A stretch of 64,000 nucleotides of DNA from the NCBI RefSeq assembly GCF_003207815.1, contig NZ_NKTX01000006.1:22531-86530 (forward strand). Direction: 5' to 3'. A program made the position numbers and the translations under genes. The notes beneath the pieces are model-generated. The model saw only the letters and a program-made list of their open reading frames with translations, ran no database searches and was not told the DNA's origin. Below, one piece after another: positions 17,751 through 26,420 of this stretch. This stretch comes from Komagataeibacter oboediens. GTDB taxonomy: Bacteria; Pseudomonadota; Alphaproteobacteria; Acetobacterales; Acetobacteraceae. How positions within the stretch are numbered: the stretch's first letter is position 1; each line of letters starts with the position of its first letter.

Positions 17751-18303
17751 ATCCGGGCTGCCCCTGTTCGATCACGCGCACCGACCCCATGGGCGGCGAC
17801 GGCGCCAGCAGGCTGCCGGGCATGCCGTGGACCATCCCGTGCATGAGGCGGAGCGGGCCGCCATGTGTCACGACGGCGCAGGACTGGCCATACTGCTGCA
17901 TTTCGGTCCAGAAATGCCGGACACGGGCACGCAGGTCGCTGCCGCTTTCGCCACCGGGCGGGGCAAAGCCCGCCACGTCGGCCGCCCATGCATCCAGTGC
18001 CGCGCGCGAAATGTGACTCCACGGTCGGCCTTCCCACTCCCCGAAACTGATTTCACGCAGACGTGAATCCACCTTCAGGTCCAGGTTCATGAACCGCGCC
18101 ACCCGTTCCGCCACCATCTGGCACCGACGGGCGGGAGAAGAGAACAGAATCCGGCACCCCACCCCCTGCATGACGGTGCGCAGGCCATCGGCCATGCGTT
18201 CCCACCCATCCGCCAGAGCAACGTCCCGTTGGCCGTAACACAGGCCTTCCGCCCCCATAACGGCGGGATGGCGCGCCAGCACAATTGCAAAACGGTCTGT
18301 CAT
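17647..18303 (-). CDS. cobC: Alpha-ribazole phosphatase-like histidine phosphatase CobC
   Basis: A 218-aa phosphoglycerate-mutase-like phosphatase. The catalytic His sits in LARHPAV, the acidic partner region in [13 protein letters not shown] and the second His in [24 protein letters not shown] is the usual Arg block. CobC removes phosphate from alpha-ribazole phosphate or cobalamin phosphate. The start at 18303 has GGAAGG ten bases upstream; a longer frame to 18444 has no such site. The last 35 residues lie antisense over cobV and look like a non-conserved extension. The call rests on family plus position among cob genes. Confidence 0.82.
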   Translation of the reverse strand: MTDRFAIVLARHPAVMGAEGLCYGQRDVALADGWERMADGLRTVMQGVGCRILFSSPARRCQMVAERVARFMNLDLKVDSRLREISFGEWEGRPWSHISRAALDAWAADVAGFAPPGGESGSDLRARVRHFWTEMQQYGQSCAVVTHGGPLRLMHGMVHGMPGSLLAPSPPMGSVRVIEQGQPGFRSGQPEQHIPSQLPLHQERLRFGRQSAVARTGT

Positions 18304-18579
18304 CCGGTCCAGCCTTCCAATCTGTCCTACTGAACATCTGCGAAGTTCATGAACATCGCCATAAGTTGGATAAGGGGGCAGCCCCCCGATAAGGACATGC
18401 CACTTTTTTGCCCCATGATGTCGGGGCGCCATCAATACCGACAAACAGGACCAAATAAAGCCTGTTTACAAAAAGGCATGTATTCTGCATATCGACAATT
18501 GTACATTTACACATTCCAATTTGCTGACACCCCGGGTCTGTACATTCCCGTTCCCCAGACCGGAAGGATAACGAGCATC

Positions 18580-19854
18580 ATGCGGATATGGGCAAGCGCC
18601 TGCCTGCTTCTGTGCCTGCCAGCAAGCGCGAGCGCCGCAGGCCTGTTCAGTGCTGTCCATCCCACGCTGGCGTGTGGGGATGATGCCATTTTGCGTACCC
18701 TGTCCGACCGGACCATTTCCACGCAGCAGTCACCCGCATGGCGCAGGACACTGATGCGGCAGGGCGACTGTCACAACGTCACGCCGGACATCCGTTGGGA
18801 AAAAATAGCCAACCGCAACGGGCTGCCACTGATGCGGCGCGTGCCGCCGGTGCCGGGCCTGCCGCCGCTATATTTCATGACGGGTGAAATCGCCCCGATC
18901 GCGCCCGGTCCCACCGTCGCAGTAGCATCCGAGGACCGCACGCCACCCCGCACCCCGATCGCGCCACCCGCGCCCGTGGCCCCCATGGCCGATCCCCCCA
19001 CCGGCCCGCAGCACACCGAAGCGGAAGACAATCCGCCAGCCACGCCGCCGGTGATCGTGCAGCCCGCGGAAACCCCGCGACCGACCGACATCTTTTTCAT
19101 GACGCGCGGCTTCCAGAAGCTGGGGTCGCTTATCCTGACCCTCATGCTGGTCTGCGGAACGGGATGGGTCATGGTGCTGGTCCTGCGCGCGACGTGGCGC
19201 ATGGCGCGACGGCGCAAGGCGATCAACATCTGCGTGGAGCTGGCGCAGCGGCATTCCCCCATGCTGGGCCGGTGGTACCAGAACGCGCACGACACCCGCC
19301 CCGGTTCTGCGTCCCATACCTCGTGGGGGACGTATCTGGACCGCTTTGCCCACGGCACCATCCTGCCCACGCTGACGCGCCATGGATATAACACCCTGTG
19401 GCCCGACATCCACAAAACCGTGTACGGGCATATCACCGCCATGGCCGCCCGCATGGCAAGCAAGCCGCCAGCCACCGCCATCCCGCCCAGCACGTATCAT
19501 CAGGACATGAATCAGGCGGAATACGCCGCCTTCTGTTCACAATGGATTGAAAAGGCCGGGTGGGAAATCCACCCTCCCGTCGCCACGGGCCTTGGCTCCG
19601 TCATCCAGTGCAACCGCAACAACCTGAAAATGCTGGTCCATTGCTGGATGGACCGCAAACCGGTTCATGATGACGTGATCTTGCAGGGCATAAAGGAAAA
19701 AACCGATTGCAAGGCCAGCGTGGGCGCGATCGTATCCAATGCGCCCTACACGCAGGAAGCCCTGATGCTGGGCAAGAAGCACCGGATATTCCTGCTGCAC
19801 CATGAAGACATTTTCAAATTCGTATCAGGCATAGAAGTGCCCGACGTGGCATGA
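18580..19854 (+). CDS. Membrane-anchored protein with a degenerate restriction-endonuclease-like C-terminal domain
   Basis: A 424-aa protein of unknown function. The start at 18580 is preceded by GGAAGGATAACGAGC. Residues 1-20 form a signal peptide; 20-100 are a small Cys-containing periplasmic domain; 101-170 are Pro/Ala/Thr-rich; 182-203 are a membrane helix followed by Arg/Lys-rich RATWRMARRRKA, placing the rest in the cytosol. The last 115 residues (EYAAFCSQWIEKAGWEI ... GAIVSNAPYTQEALMLGKK ... IFLLHHEDIFKFV) follow the strand-helix order of Mrr-type PD-(D/E)XK domains, but the usual GxD and QxK catalytic pairs read GSV and HCW. It converges with the next gene, eight bases apart. No name is offered. 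Confidence 0.6.
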   Translation: MRIWASACLLLCLPASASAAGLFSAVHPTLACGDDAILRTLSDRTISTQQSPAWRRTLMRQGDCHNVTPDIRWEKIANRNGLPLMRRVPPVPGLPPLYFMTGEIAPIAPGPTVAVASEDRTPPRTPIAPPAPVAPMADPPTGPQHTEAEDNPPATPPVIVQPAETPRPTDIFFMTRGFQKLGSLILTLMLVCGTGWVMVLVLRATWRMARRRKAINICVELAQRHSPMLGRWYQNAHDTRPGSASHTSWGTYLDRFAHGTILPTLTRHGYNTLWPDIHKTVYGHITAMAARMASKPPATAIPPSTYHQDMNQAEYAAFCSQWIEKAGWEIHPPVATGLGSVIQCNRNNLKMLVHCWMDRKPVHDDVILQGIKEKTDCKASVGAIVSNAPYTQEALMLGKKHRIFLLHHEDIFKFVSGIEVPDVA

Positions 19855-19861
19855 CGCGCCC

Positions 19862-20755
19862 CTAGTCACGCGCCTGATGGGCAGCAAGTGCGTTGAAACA
19901 CAGGGCCACGCCCTGCGCCTGGGCCGGGTTGCCATCAAGGAAACGGGTATCGTCCTCACGCTTCTGCCCGGTAATGCGCTGGCTGCAGTAATCGAACAGC
20001 GCCCGACTGTCGCGCACGCGCGTGCAATTCAGCAGCCCGACAAAACTGACATATCCCGCATGGTCATGCAGGCCCGTTACATACGCCGCGCACTGTTTCA
20101 GAACCGGCGGCGCGATCCGGCGGCCCATGATGGTGGCGTACGCGGCCTCTTCCCGCGTGGTACAGGCATTCACACCCGCGCTGTCGTGATGCACGGCACA
20201 GTACTGCGCTACCGCCCCATGCAGATACCCTCCTTCGGTCGCGCTATGTGCCCATAATGCGTCCGCCGCACGGCGGTAACTGAACACCGCGGCGGCACGA
20301 TCGGGCGATATCACACGGAACGGCACCGAACGCGACCCGCAATACAGTGTCATGCGATAACCGTCCGCCCCATCCTGCTGGCTGGCGAAATCAAGGTAGA
20401 TCGGATTGAGCGGGGGCGGACACAGCCGCCGCCCCGACGGCAGGACCGGGTTCTGCCCGGGTTCCACCCTGTATATCAGGTGGCTGTCGCTGCCTTGTTC
20501 CAGCGAGACCTCAAGCAGTTCGCCATTGGTGAAATCGATCCCGCTTTCCGACAGGCGCAGTTCCCCCAGCGTACTGGCGGTCTGGCTGTCCTGCGGGCGC
20601 AGTACGAAATACTGCGGTGCGTCCCGGGTCAGGTCACTGCCTTCAAAACGCTCGTTGTCAGCATGGGCGGGTGCTGTTGCCAAACAGGCAACCACACAGG
20701 CCGCACTGATGACAGGAAGGCATAACCCGGACCGTGCAGATTCCTTTTTAGGCAT
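19862..20755 (-). CDS. Exported protein of unknown function
   Basis: A 297-aa protein. The start at 20755 is chosen for its AAGGGGG ribosome site; a further ATG at 20791 gives a poor leader. The signal peptide is SGLCLPVISAACVVACLATAPAHA. The mature part has an N-terminal beta-rich half (YFVLRPQDSQTASTLGELRLSES, DSHLIYRVEP) and a C-terminal helical half with six or more Cys (AQYCAVHHDSAGVNACTTREE, LKQCAAYVTG, LLNCTRVRD, FDYCSQRITG, ALCFNAL) that could form disulfides in the periplasm. I do not recognise the family. It ends seven bases from the opposite gene. Confidence 0.55.
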   Translation of the reverse strand: MPKKESARSGLCLPVISAACVVACLATAPAHADNERFEGSDLTRDAPQYFVLRPQDSQTASTLGELRLSESGIDFTNGELLEVSLEQGSDSHLIYRVEPGQNPVLPSGRRLCPPPLNPIYLDFASQQDGADGYRMTLYCGSRSVPFRVISPDRAAAVFSYRRAADALWAHSATEGGYLHGAVAQYCAVHHDSAGVNACTTREEAAYATIMGRRIAPPVLKQCAAYVTGLHDHAGYVSFVGLLNCTRVRDSRALFDYCSQRITGQKREDDTRFLDGNPAQAQGVALCFNALAAHQARD

Positions 20756-21106
20756 ATGAGACGCCCCCTTAACTGAACAAGTATTGTGCATTTACTGCTG
20801 AAGTTTTAGAAAATATGTTTAATTTTTAATCATAATGCTTTTATTGAGGCATCCGTACTTGTCAGTGGTTATTTCGTCTGACAATGTTCGCTCCAGAACA
20901 ACCAGTTGATGCTGAATGATATTTCTTTCTGTTTCTGCGCCGTTCCATGCTTTTCCCGGAAGGGAGGCCGTATTTCCACCAGTTACGGCATGTCCGGGGA
21001 CAACAGAAATCAGGACTGCATATTTTTTGTACAACTTTTTCACCCGTGCGTGGACAGCGCCCTTCTCCCTCCTTCCTCCCGCGCCCGCCGTGGCGGAGAC
21101 CAGAGT
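20756..21106. other. Intergenic region upstream of ansP
   Basis: About 350 bases between divergent genes. The left third (20800-20850) is AT-rich and probably holds promoters. No hairpin, repeat or small gene with a ribosome site stands out. A reading frame in phase with ansP stays open here, but the permease homology starts only after 21107. Confidence 0.4.
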
Positions 21107-22558
21107 ATGATCAGACCGGATCCCGCGCTGGAAGACAGCACCCCCATCCTGCCCGAAGATGATGACGGCTATCACAAGGGACTGGGCGCACGCCAGATCC
21201 AGATGATTGCCGTGGGCGGCGCGATCGGAACGGGTCTTTTCCTTGGCGCTGGGTCACGCCTTCAGGCGGCAGGTCCATCGCTTGCGCTGGTCTACCTGGT
21301 GTGCGGCATCTTTTCGTTCCTGATCATGCGCGCACTGGGCGAACTGGTGATGCACCGCCCCACCTGCGGCAGCTTTGTCTCGTACGCGCGGGAATTCCTT
21401 GGGGAAAAGGCGGCCTTCATCGCAGGGTGGCTGTCCTTCATGAACTGGGCCATGACCGGAATTGTCGATATCACGGCCGTGGCGATGTACATGCATTTCT
21501 GGGGCACGTTCGCGGCCGTGCCACAATGGGCCTTCGCCCTTATGGCGCTGTGCATCGTCACCACGCTGAACATGGTGGGCGTCCGGTGGTTCGGGGAGAT
21601 CGAGTTCTGGTTCTCCCTGATCAAGATCGTGGCGCTGTGCCTGTTCCTGATCATCGGCAGTATCATTCTGGGCGTGCGCATGCCGGTGGACGGCCACGCG
21701 ACGGGGCTTCACCTGATCGCCGATAATGGCGGCATATTCCCCCATGGGCTGGTCGCCAGCCTGCTGCTGGTGCAGGGGGTGGTATTCGCCTATTCCGGCA
21801 TTGAACTGATCGGGACGGCGGCGGGCGAATGCGCGGATGTGCGCACGGTGCTGCCACGCAGCATCAACAGCGTCATCTGGCGCATCGGCCTGTTCTATGT
21901 CCTGTCGGTCATACTGCTGGTCAACCTGCTGCCCTGGACCGCCTATCATGGGGGCACAAGTCCGTTCGTGACGTTTTTCGAGGCACTGGGCGTACCCGGT
22001 GTCGATACGATCATGAACATCGTGGTACTGACCGCTGCACTGTCCAGCCTGAATTCCGGCCTGTATTCCACCGGCCGCGTGCTCCGCGCCATGGCAATGG
22101 GCGGTGCGGCGCCGCAGTCCCTTGCCCGCCTGAATGCAAGTTCGGTGCCCGCCAACGGCATCTGGCTTACGGTCGCGGTCTATCTGGTGGGGGTCGTGCT
22201 GAACTATATCGTCCCGTCCCAGGTCTTTGAAATCGTGCTGAACATGGCGGCAATCGGCATTATCAGCACATGGGCCTTCATCGTGCTGAGCCAGATGAAA
22301 CTGCGTCAGGCCGTGCGCAGCGGGCGGATTGCATCCGCCGGTTTCGAAATGCCCGGCGCGCCCTTCACGTCATGGCTGACGCTTGGCTATCTCGGCAGTG
22401 TACTGGTGCTCATGCTGTTTGACTATCCCAACGGCACCTGCACGCTGGCCACCATGCCAGTGGTCGCTATCATCCTGATGCTGGGCTGGAAATACATGAA
22501 CACCACCCGCAGCACGCCGGATACCACAGCGGAGCGCCCGCAATGTCCCACACCCTGA
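21107..22558 (+). CDS. ansP: L-asparagine permease AnsP-like amino acid transporter
   Basis: A 483-aa APC-superfamily permease with about 12 hydrophobic helices. The sequence follows AnsP-type permeases: GYHKGLGARQIQMIAVGGAI at the start, GTGLFLGAG, ALGELVMHRPTCGSFVSYAR, FLNWAMTS-like text read here as FMNWAMTGIVDITAVAMYMH, GVVFAYSGIELIGTAAGE and LNSGLYSTGRVLRAMAMGG. These are the amino-acid-binding helices of the amino acid transporter family. The start at 21107 follows GGCGGAGACC. Asparagine as substrate is inferred from similarity and from the asparaginase gene 1.5 kb away on the other strand. Confidence 0.85.
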   Translation: MIRPDPALEDSTPILPEDDDGYHKGLGARQIQMIAVGGAIGTGLFLGAGSRLQAAGPSLALVYLVCGIFSFLIMRALGELVMHRPTCGSFVSYAREFLGEKAAFIAGWLSFMNWAMTGIVDITAVAMYMHFWGTFAAVPQWAFALMALCIVTTLNMVGVRWFGEIEFWFSLIKIVALCLFLIIGSIILGVRMPVDGHATGLHLIADNGGIFPHGLVASLLLVQGVVFAYSGIELIGTAAGECADVRTVLPRSINSVIWRIGLFYVLSVILLVNLLPWTAYHGGTSPFVTFFEALGVPGVDTIMNIVVLTAALSSLNSGLYSTGRVLRAMAMGGAAPQSLARLNASSVPANGIWLTVAVYLVGVVLNYIVPSQVFEIVLNMAAIGIISTWAFIVLSQMKLRQAVRSGRIASAGFEMPGAPFTSWLTLGYLGSVLVLMLFDYPNGTCTLATMPVVAIILMLGWKYMNTTRSTPDTTAERPQCPTP

Positions 22559-22566
22559 ATGAAAAA

Positions 22567-22596
22567 CTGGCGGGGGAACTGCCATTCCCCCGCCAG
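22567..22596. terminator. Strong hairpin after ansP, T run on the minus strand
   Basis: A perfect 12-bp stem CTGGCGGGGGAA / TTCCCCCGCCAG with a six-base loop starts eight bases after the ansP stop. On the plus strand no T run follows. On the minus strand it is followed by TTTTT, so as an intrinsic terminator it would work best on leftward transcripts. Confidence 0.7.
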
Positions 22597-22763
22597 ATCA
22601 ACCGGCCTGTCGGCTAAGGAGCGCTGTATTGATGTCCTGATACCCCCATACCTGCTGCTGCAGTGCATGTAGCAGACATCCCATACCTGCCCCCGATACC
22701 ATAAGACCCGACACGCACTGCCATGCGTGCAGGGACGCCCCCGATCAGGAAATAGCCACAGCC

Positions 22764-23894
22764 ATGGTTTCCTTCACCTATGCCCGCGCGACCACACGCG
22801 CGGGCACTGCACCCCGCCGCAATGCAACCGCATTACCACGTGATGCCGGTCGTCCCAGCGAACGAGCATCATACATTCCGAAACCGGAATCAATATTATT
22901 CGTTGCGATATCGCTTTCATTGTTCCTGTCCGGCCTGTCCTGCGCCCATGCGGCGGGTACGGGCAATGGCACGGCGGCCGGGTCGCAGGGGCTGCATGAA
23001 GATTACAGCCAGTGGTACACCGGATCGCTGGTCTCACCATCCGGTGCGCTGACGAAAAAGGGCGTGTTCGCATGGGAACCCTATTTCGCCTATAGCCAGC
23101 CTGTCGGCTACCTGGACAGCACGGGACAGGGCATGTCGCTGAAGGACAAGGCCCACAGCGTGTCGAATTTCACGCTTTACAAGTATTCCATCACCAATTC
23201 GATCAGCCTGCAGATGACGCCGGACATAAGCTATGGCTGGCGCAGGGGCGGACATGGCGGCACGACCAGCGGGCTGAAAATGGGCGACCTGCCGGTGGAT
23301 GTGATGTGGCGCTATCTTGATGCCGACCCGAAGCGGTACATCCCCGCCCTCAGCCTGTTCGTGGGCGTTGCCTTCCCGTCGGGTGATTACACGAAGCTTG
23401 GACGTGACGAGGACGGGGTGGGCACCGGCACCTATACCTTCCGTCTGGCGCTTACGGAACAGTCCACCTACACCCTGCCCGGCCACCATGAACTGCGGCT
23501 GCGCATGTGGGGCACGTTCCGCCGCGCGCTGACGCAGGCCCATATTGCCGATGTCAGCAGTTATGGCACCTCCGCCGGGTTCCGCGGGCTGGCACATCCG
23601 GGCATGTATGGGGAAAGCGGCTTTTCACTGGAATATGGCGTCAACCAGAAATGGGTGATCGCCATGGATCTGGCCCGCGACTGGGCCAACGGGTCCGTGG
23701 TGCGGGGGTATAACGCACAGGGGAAATACCAGAACATTCTGGGGCAGGCATCAGGTGACTGGGTCATAGCACCCGCGATCGAATATAACTGGTCTCCCCG
23801 CTTTGGCGTCATTGCCGGTGTCACCGCAATGTTCGCGGGGCACAATACCGGACAGGTCATTTCACCGCAGGTTGCCTTCAACAGCGTGTTCTGA
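22764..23894 (+). CDS. Putative outer-membrane beta-barrel protein (MetA-pathway phenol-degradation-like family)
   Basis: About 376 aa as read from 22764. A hydrophobic leader SILFVAISLSLFLSGLSCAHA sits unusually deep, at residues 43-63, so the true start may lie further in or use a rare codon; the upstream ribosome site is poor. The rest alternates short beta strands ending in aromatic residues and finishes with Phe (VAFNSVF), as in outer-membrane barrels. Blocks such as GVFAWEPYFAYSQP, DISYGWRRGG, FVGVAFPSGDYTKLG and YNWSPRFGVIAGVTAMF resemble the transporter-like proteins of Pfam MetA-pathway_phenol_deg. Substrate is unknown. It appears to be a single-gene unit. Confidence 0.6.
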   Translation: MVSFTYARATTRAGTAPRRNATALPRDAGRPSERASYIPKPESILFVAISLSLFLSGLSCAHAAGTGNGTAAGSQGLHEDYSQWYTGSLVSPSGALTKKGVFAWEPYFAYSQPVGYLDSTGQGMSLKDKAHSVSNFTLYKYSITNSISLQMTPDISYGWRRGGHGGTTSGLKMGDLPVDVMWRYLDADPKRYIPALSLFVGVAFPSGDYTKLGRDEDGVGTGTYTFRLALTEQSTYTLPGHHELRLRMWGTFRRALTQAHIADVSSYGTSAGFRGLAHPGMYGESGFSLEYGVNQKWVIAMDLARDWANGSVVRGYNAQGKYQNILGQASGDWVIAPAIEYNWSPRFGVIAGVTAMFAGHNTGQVISPQVAFNSVF

Positions 23895-24016
23895 TGCCGC
23901 AGGGCGAGGTTCATGATAACAGACGTTCCGGGTACTGCCTTTTTCCAGATCGCGACATTCCCTGACGCCTTGCGGACAAAGCGTCATCCGAACCGTCCTG
24001 CTTCCGGAACAGTGCG

Positions 24017-25021
24017 TCAGGGCATGTCGTACAATGCCTGTATGGCATCCACGTTCTTCCCGGTCATCAGCGCAAGGATCAGCAGGATACGGGCCTGCCG
24101 TGGCCGCATGTGACCGGATGCCAGAATACCGCGCTGGCGTAATTCGTGTCGGCGCACCACGCCGCCGCAATATCCGCTACTCCCCTGCACCACCACGACA
24201 CCGCGCGCCACGGCCTCATCCAGCGCCACATTTTCCGCAGGCGTGCACATACCGGGCAACATGCCCGCCGAAATGAGGCCACGTGCCCCCGCTGCCACAA
24301 ACGCACGAATGCCCACGCCATCCGCGCCCGCATGGCTGTAAGCGATATCCACGCGCGGCATGCCGTCATCCCGAACGTCATCTTCCCCCGGCCAGCCCAC
24401 ATGGCGGCGATACCCCGTGGCACGACCGAAAAACACGCGATTGGCCTCGATCATGCCCAGCGGGCCGAAATCGGGGGAACGGAAGGTTTCCAGCTGGTAG
24501 GTCGAGGCCTTGGTCACCTCCTGTGCCGCATGGATTTCGTTATTGGCCACCACCAGCACGCCGCGACCGGCTGCCCCGGGGCATGACGCAACTTCCAGCG
24601 CGGCGTACAGATTGGCCGGGCCATCGGCGCTGATGGCGCTGGCGGGACGCTGCGCGCCCACCACCACCACGGGACAGGGCACATCCAGCACAAGGTCAAG
24701 GAAACAGGCCGCTTCCTCCAGCGAGGACGTACCGTGCGTGATGACAACCCCATCCAGATCCGGCCGGGTCGTGATGGTGTCGTTGATGCAACGGGCCAGC
24801 TGCAGCCAGCGGGCAGGCGTCATCTTCACGCTGTCGCAGCTGGAAAAGGGAATGTCATACACCTCGAAACGCGCGCGCACGGGGGCGGGCAGCGCGGTCA
24901 GCAGGTCACGGCCACCGATGCTTGCACCGATTTCCGCGTAATCGACCGTATCACGTGGGTCCGTGGACTGCCGGGCAATGGTACCCCCGGTCGAGATAAT
25001 GGCAATGACGGGTCGCTTCAT
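24017..25021 (-). CDS. L-asparaginase (type I/II family)
   Basis: A 334-aa enzyme that hydrolyses asparagine to aspartate and ammonia. The first active-site motif is intact, ISTGGTIA at residues 9-16, with its nucleophilic Thr. The second reads VITHGTSSLEEAACFLDL, where most asparaginases have HGTDT-EE. ALDGVVITHG, VVVVGAQRPASAISADGPANL and GYRRH match the family. No clear signal peptide is visible, so it is probably cytosolic. Its natural partner is the AnsP-like permease upstream on the opposite strand. Confidence 0.88.
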   Translation of the reverse strand: MKRPVIAIISTGGTIARQSTDPRDTVDYAEIGASIGGRDLLTALPAPVRARFEVYDIPFSSCDSVKMTPARWLQLARCINDTITTRPDLDGVVITHGTSSLEEAACFLDLVLDVPCPVVVVGAQRPASAISADGPANLYAALEVASCPGAAGRGVLVVANNEIHAAQEVTKASTYQLETFRSPDFGPLGMIEANRVFFGRATGYRRHVGWPGEDDVRDDGMPRVDIAYSHAGADGVGIRAFVAAGARGLISAGMLPGMCTPAENVALDEAVARGVVVVQGSSGYCGGVVRRHELRQRGILASGHMRPRQARILLILALMTGKNVDAIQALYDMP

Positions 25022-25099
25022 CTGACTTTTCCCCTGATCGCATCCTGCCCGCGATCAATCACGCAGGCATGAACCTGTCAAACACGACCCTGGACCGGA

Positions 25100-26374
25100 C
25101 TACTGATACAGACCCGGTTCCGGTGCCCAGCCCGTCAGCAGATGGCGCCCGATTTCAGCGTTTTTCCAGTCTACCGGATCGTGCAGCGACAGCGTCCGGG
25201 CATCACGCCAGTACCGGTCCAGCCCATTGACCGCAGCCGTACCCCGTGCACCTGCCGCGGCCGGTGCATCCGCCGCCGCCCGCAGGGCCGCGCGCGTGGC
25301 AACCGACCGGGCCGCACTGGCCGCCATTGCGGCTGCATTGCGTGATGCCTGTCCGCCTTCATACCGGTCCAGCATCATGCCTGCCTGCATCACACTGCAA
25401 TAGGCGGCGAACAGGTCCGCCCCGATTTCACCCAGCAGGCGACGCACATATGGGTCCTGATCCGCACTGTCCACGCCTGCCGCCCCCCATGGCCGGGCAC
25501 GTTCGGGCACGAAAGCACAGACCGCACGCAACGCCGCGATGCCGATACCGGTCAGGATGGCGCTGAAACCGGCCTGAAACCGCAGGGCCACATGCTGGGG
25601 CAGCACGGCGTCGGGGTCCAGCGCGTTCCAGTGGTCTTCCACCTTCACGTCCTCCAGCGTCACGGTGCCGGAATCGGTCGCGCGCTGGCCCATGCGGTCC
25701 CAGTCATGATGAAAGACAAGGCCGGGGGCATCATGCGGCACAAGGTCCATGCGCACGCCCGCGCGGATGGACCCCGCCTGCTGCGCCCGCACGGGATCGA
25801 ACGACGACACCGCCACCAGATCCGCGCCGGATGCGCCGGTGGCATAGATCTTGCACCCGGACAGGGCATGCGTACCATCGGGACAGGGGCGCGCCAGCGT
25901 CTGCAGGAACCCATCCGCCGTGCGCCCGTTTTCCGCCACCGCCATGCCAAGAATGGCATGATCCTGCACGATCCGATGCGCCAGACGCCGGCGCAGGTCA
26001 GACGGCGCATAGGCAAATATCTCGCGCACCAGATCGTCATGCACCTTGTAGATCTGGGCGACCGCCGGATCAGCCACGGCAATCCGCAGCATGAGTTCCA
26101 GCGACAGGTCCTGCGTCATGCCCAGCCCGCCCCAGTTACATGGCACGGCCAGCGCAAGGATGCCGGTCAACTTCAGCGCCGCCACGGCCTGATGGGGATA
26201 GCCCCCCGCGCGGTCACGATCTGCAGCCCCCGGGGCGATTTCGGTATCAAGCACGTGCTGCACCCGCAGCATGACCTTTCCCACCACCCCGTCAACCTGC
26301 CGCGCGGGAAACAGGTCACGCAGCAGGGGGGGCAGCACGCTGCCCTGCACTGGTACATCCGTCATGGGAAACAT
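25100..26374 (-). CDS. SfnB/DszC-like acyl-CoA-dehydrogenase-fold flavoprotein
   Basis: A 424-aa flavoprotein with the acyl-CoA dehydrogenase fold. The closing block RYWRDARTLSLHDPVDWKNAEIGRH is diagnostic of the branch containing SfnB and the sulfur monooxygenase DszC, which use reduced FMN and oxygen rather than acyl-CoA. Other blocks are AVPCNWGGLGM, AQIYKVHDDLVREI, GMAVAENG and WDRMGQRATDSGTV. Its substrate may be an organosulfur compound such as a sulfone, but no desulfurisation partner lies nearby. The start may be 26374 or an ATG nine bases on; no ribosome site decides. Confidence 0.8.
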   Translation of the reverse strand: MFPMTDVPVQGSVLPPLLRDLFPARQVDGVVGKVMLRVQHVLDTEIAPGAADRDRAGGYPHQAVAALKLTGILALAVPCNWGGLGMTQDLSLELMLRIAVADPAVAQIYKVHDDLVREIFAYAPSDLRRRLAHRIVQDHAILGMAVAENGRTADGFLQTLARPCPDGTHALSGCKIYATGASGADLVAVSSFDPVRAQQAGSIRAGVRMDLVPHDAPGLVFHHDWDRMGQRATDSGTVTLEDVKVEDHWNALDPDAVLPQHVALRFQAGFSAILTGIGIAALRAVCAFVPERARPWGAAGVDSADQDPYVRRLLGEIGADLFAAYCSVMQAGMMLDRYEGGQASRNAAAMAASAARSVATRAALRAAADAPAAAGARGTAAVNGLDRYWRDARTLSLHDPVDWKNAEIGRHLLTGWAPEPGLYQ

Positions 26375-26420
26375 AATTAGGCGTGATGGGACAGGGCATC
26401 AACCACCCTGCCCCACCGGA

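Noticed and set aside
18499..18546. Direct repeats TGTACATT, 39 bases apart, upstream of the membrane-tethered protein
   Set aside because: Eight-base repeats in a short AT-rich leader are too weak to call an operator without comparative data.
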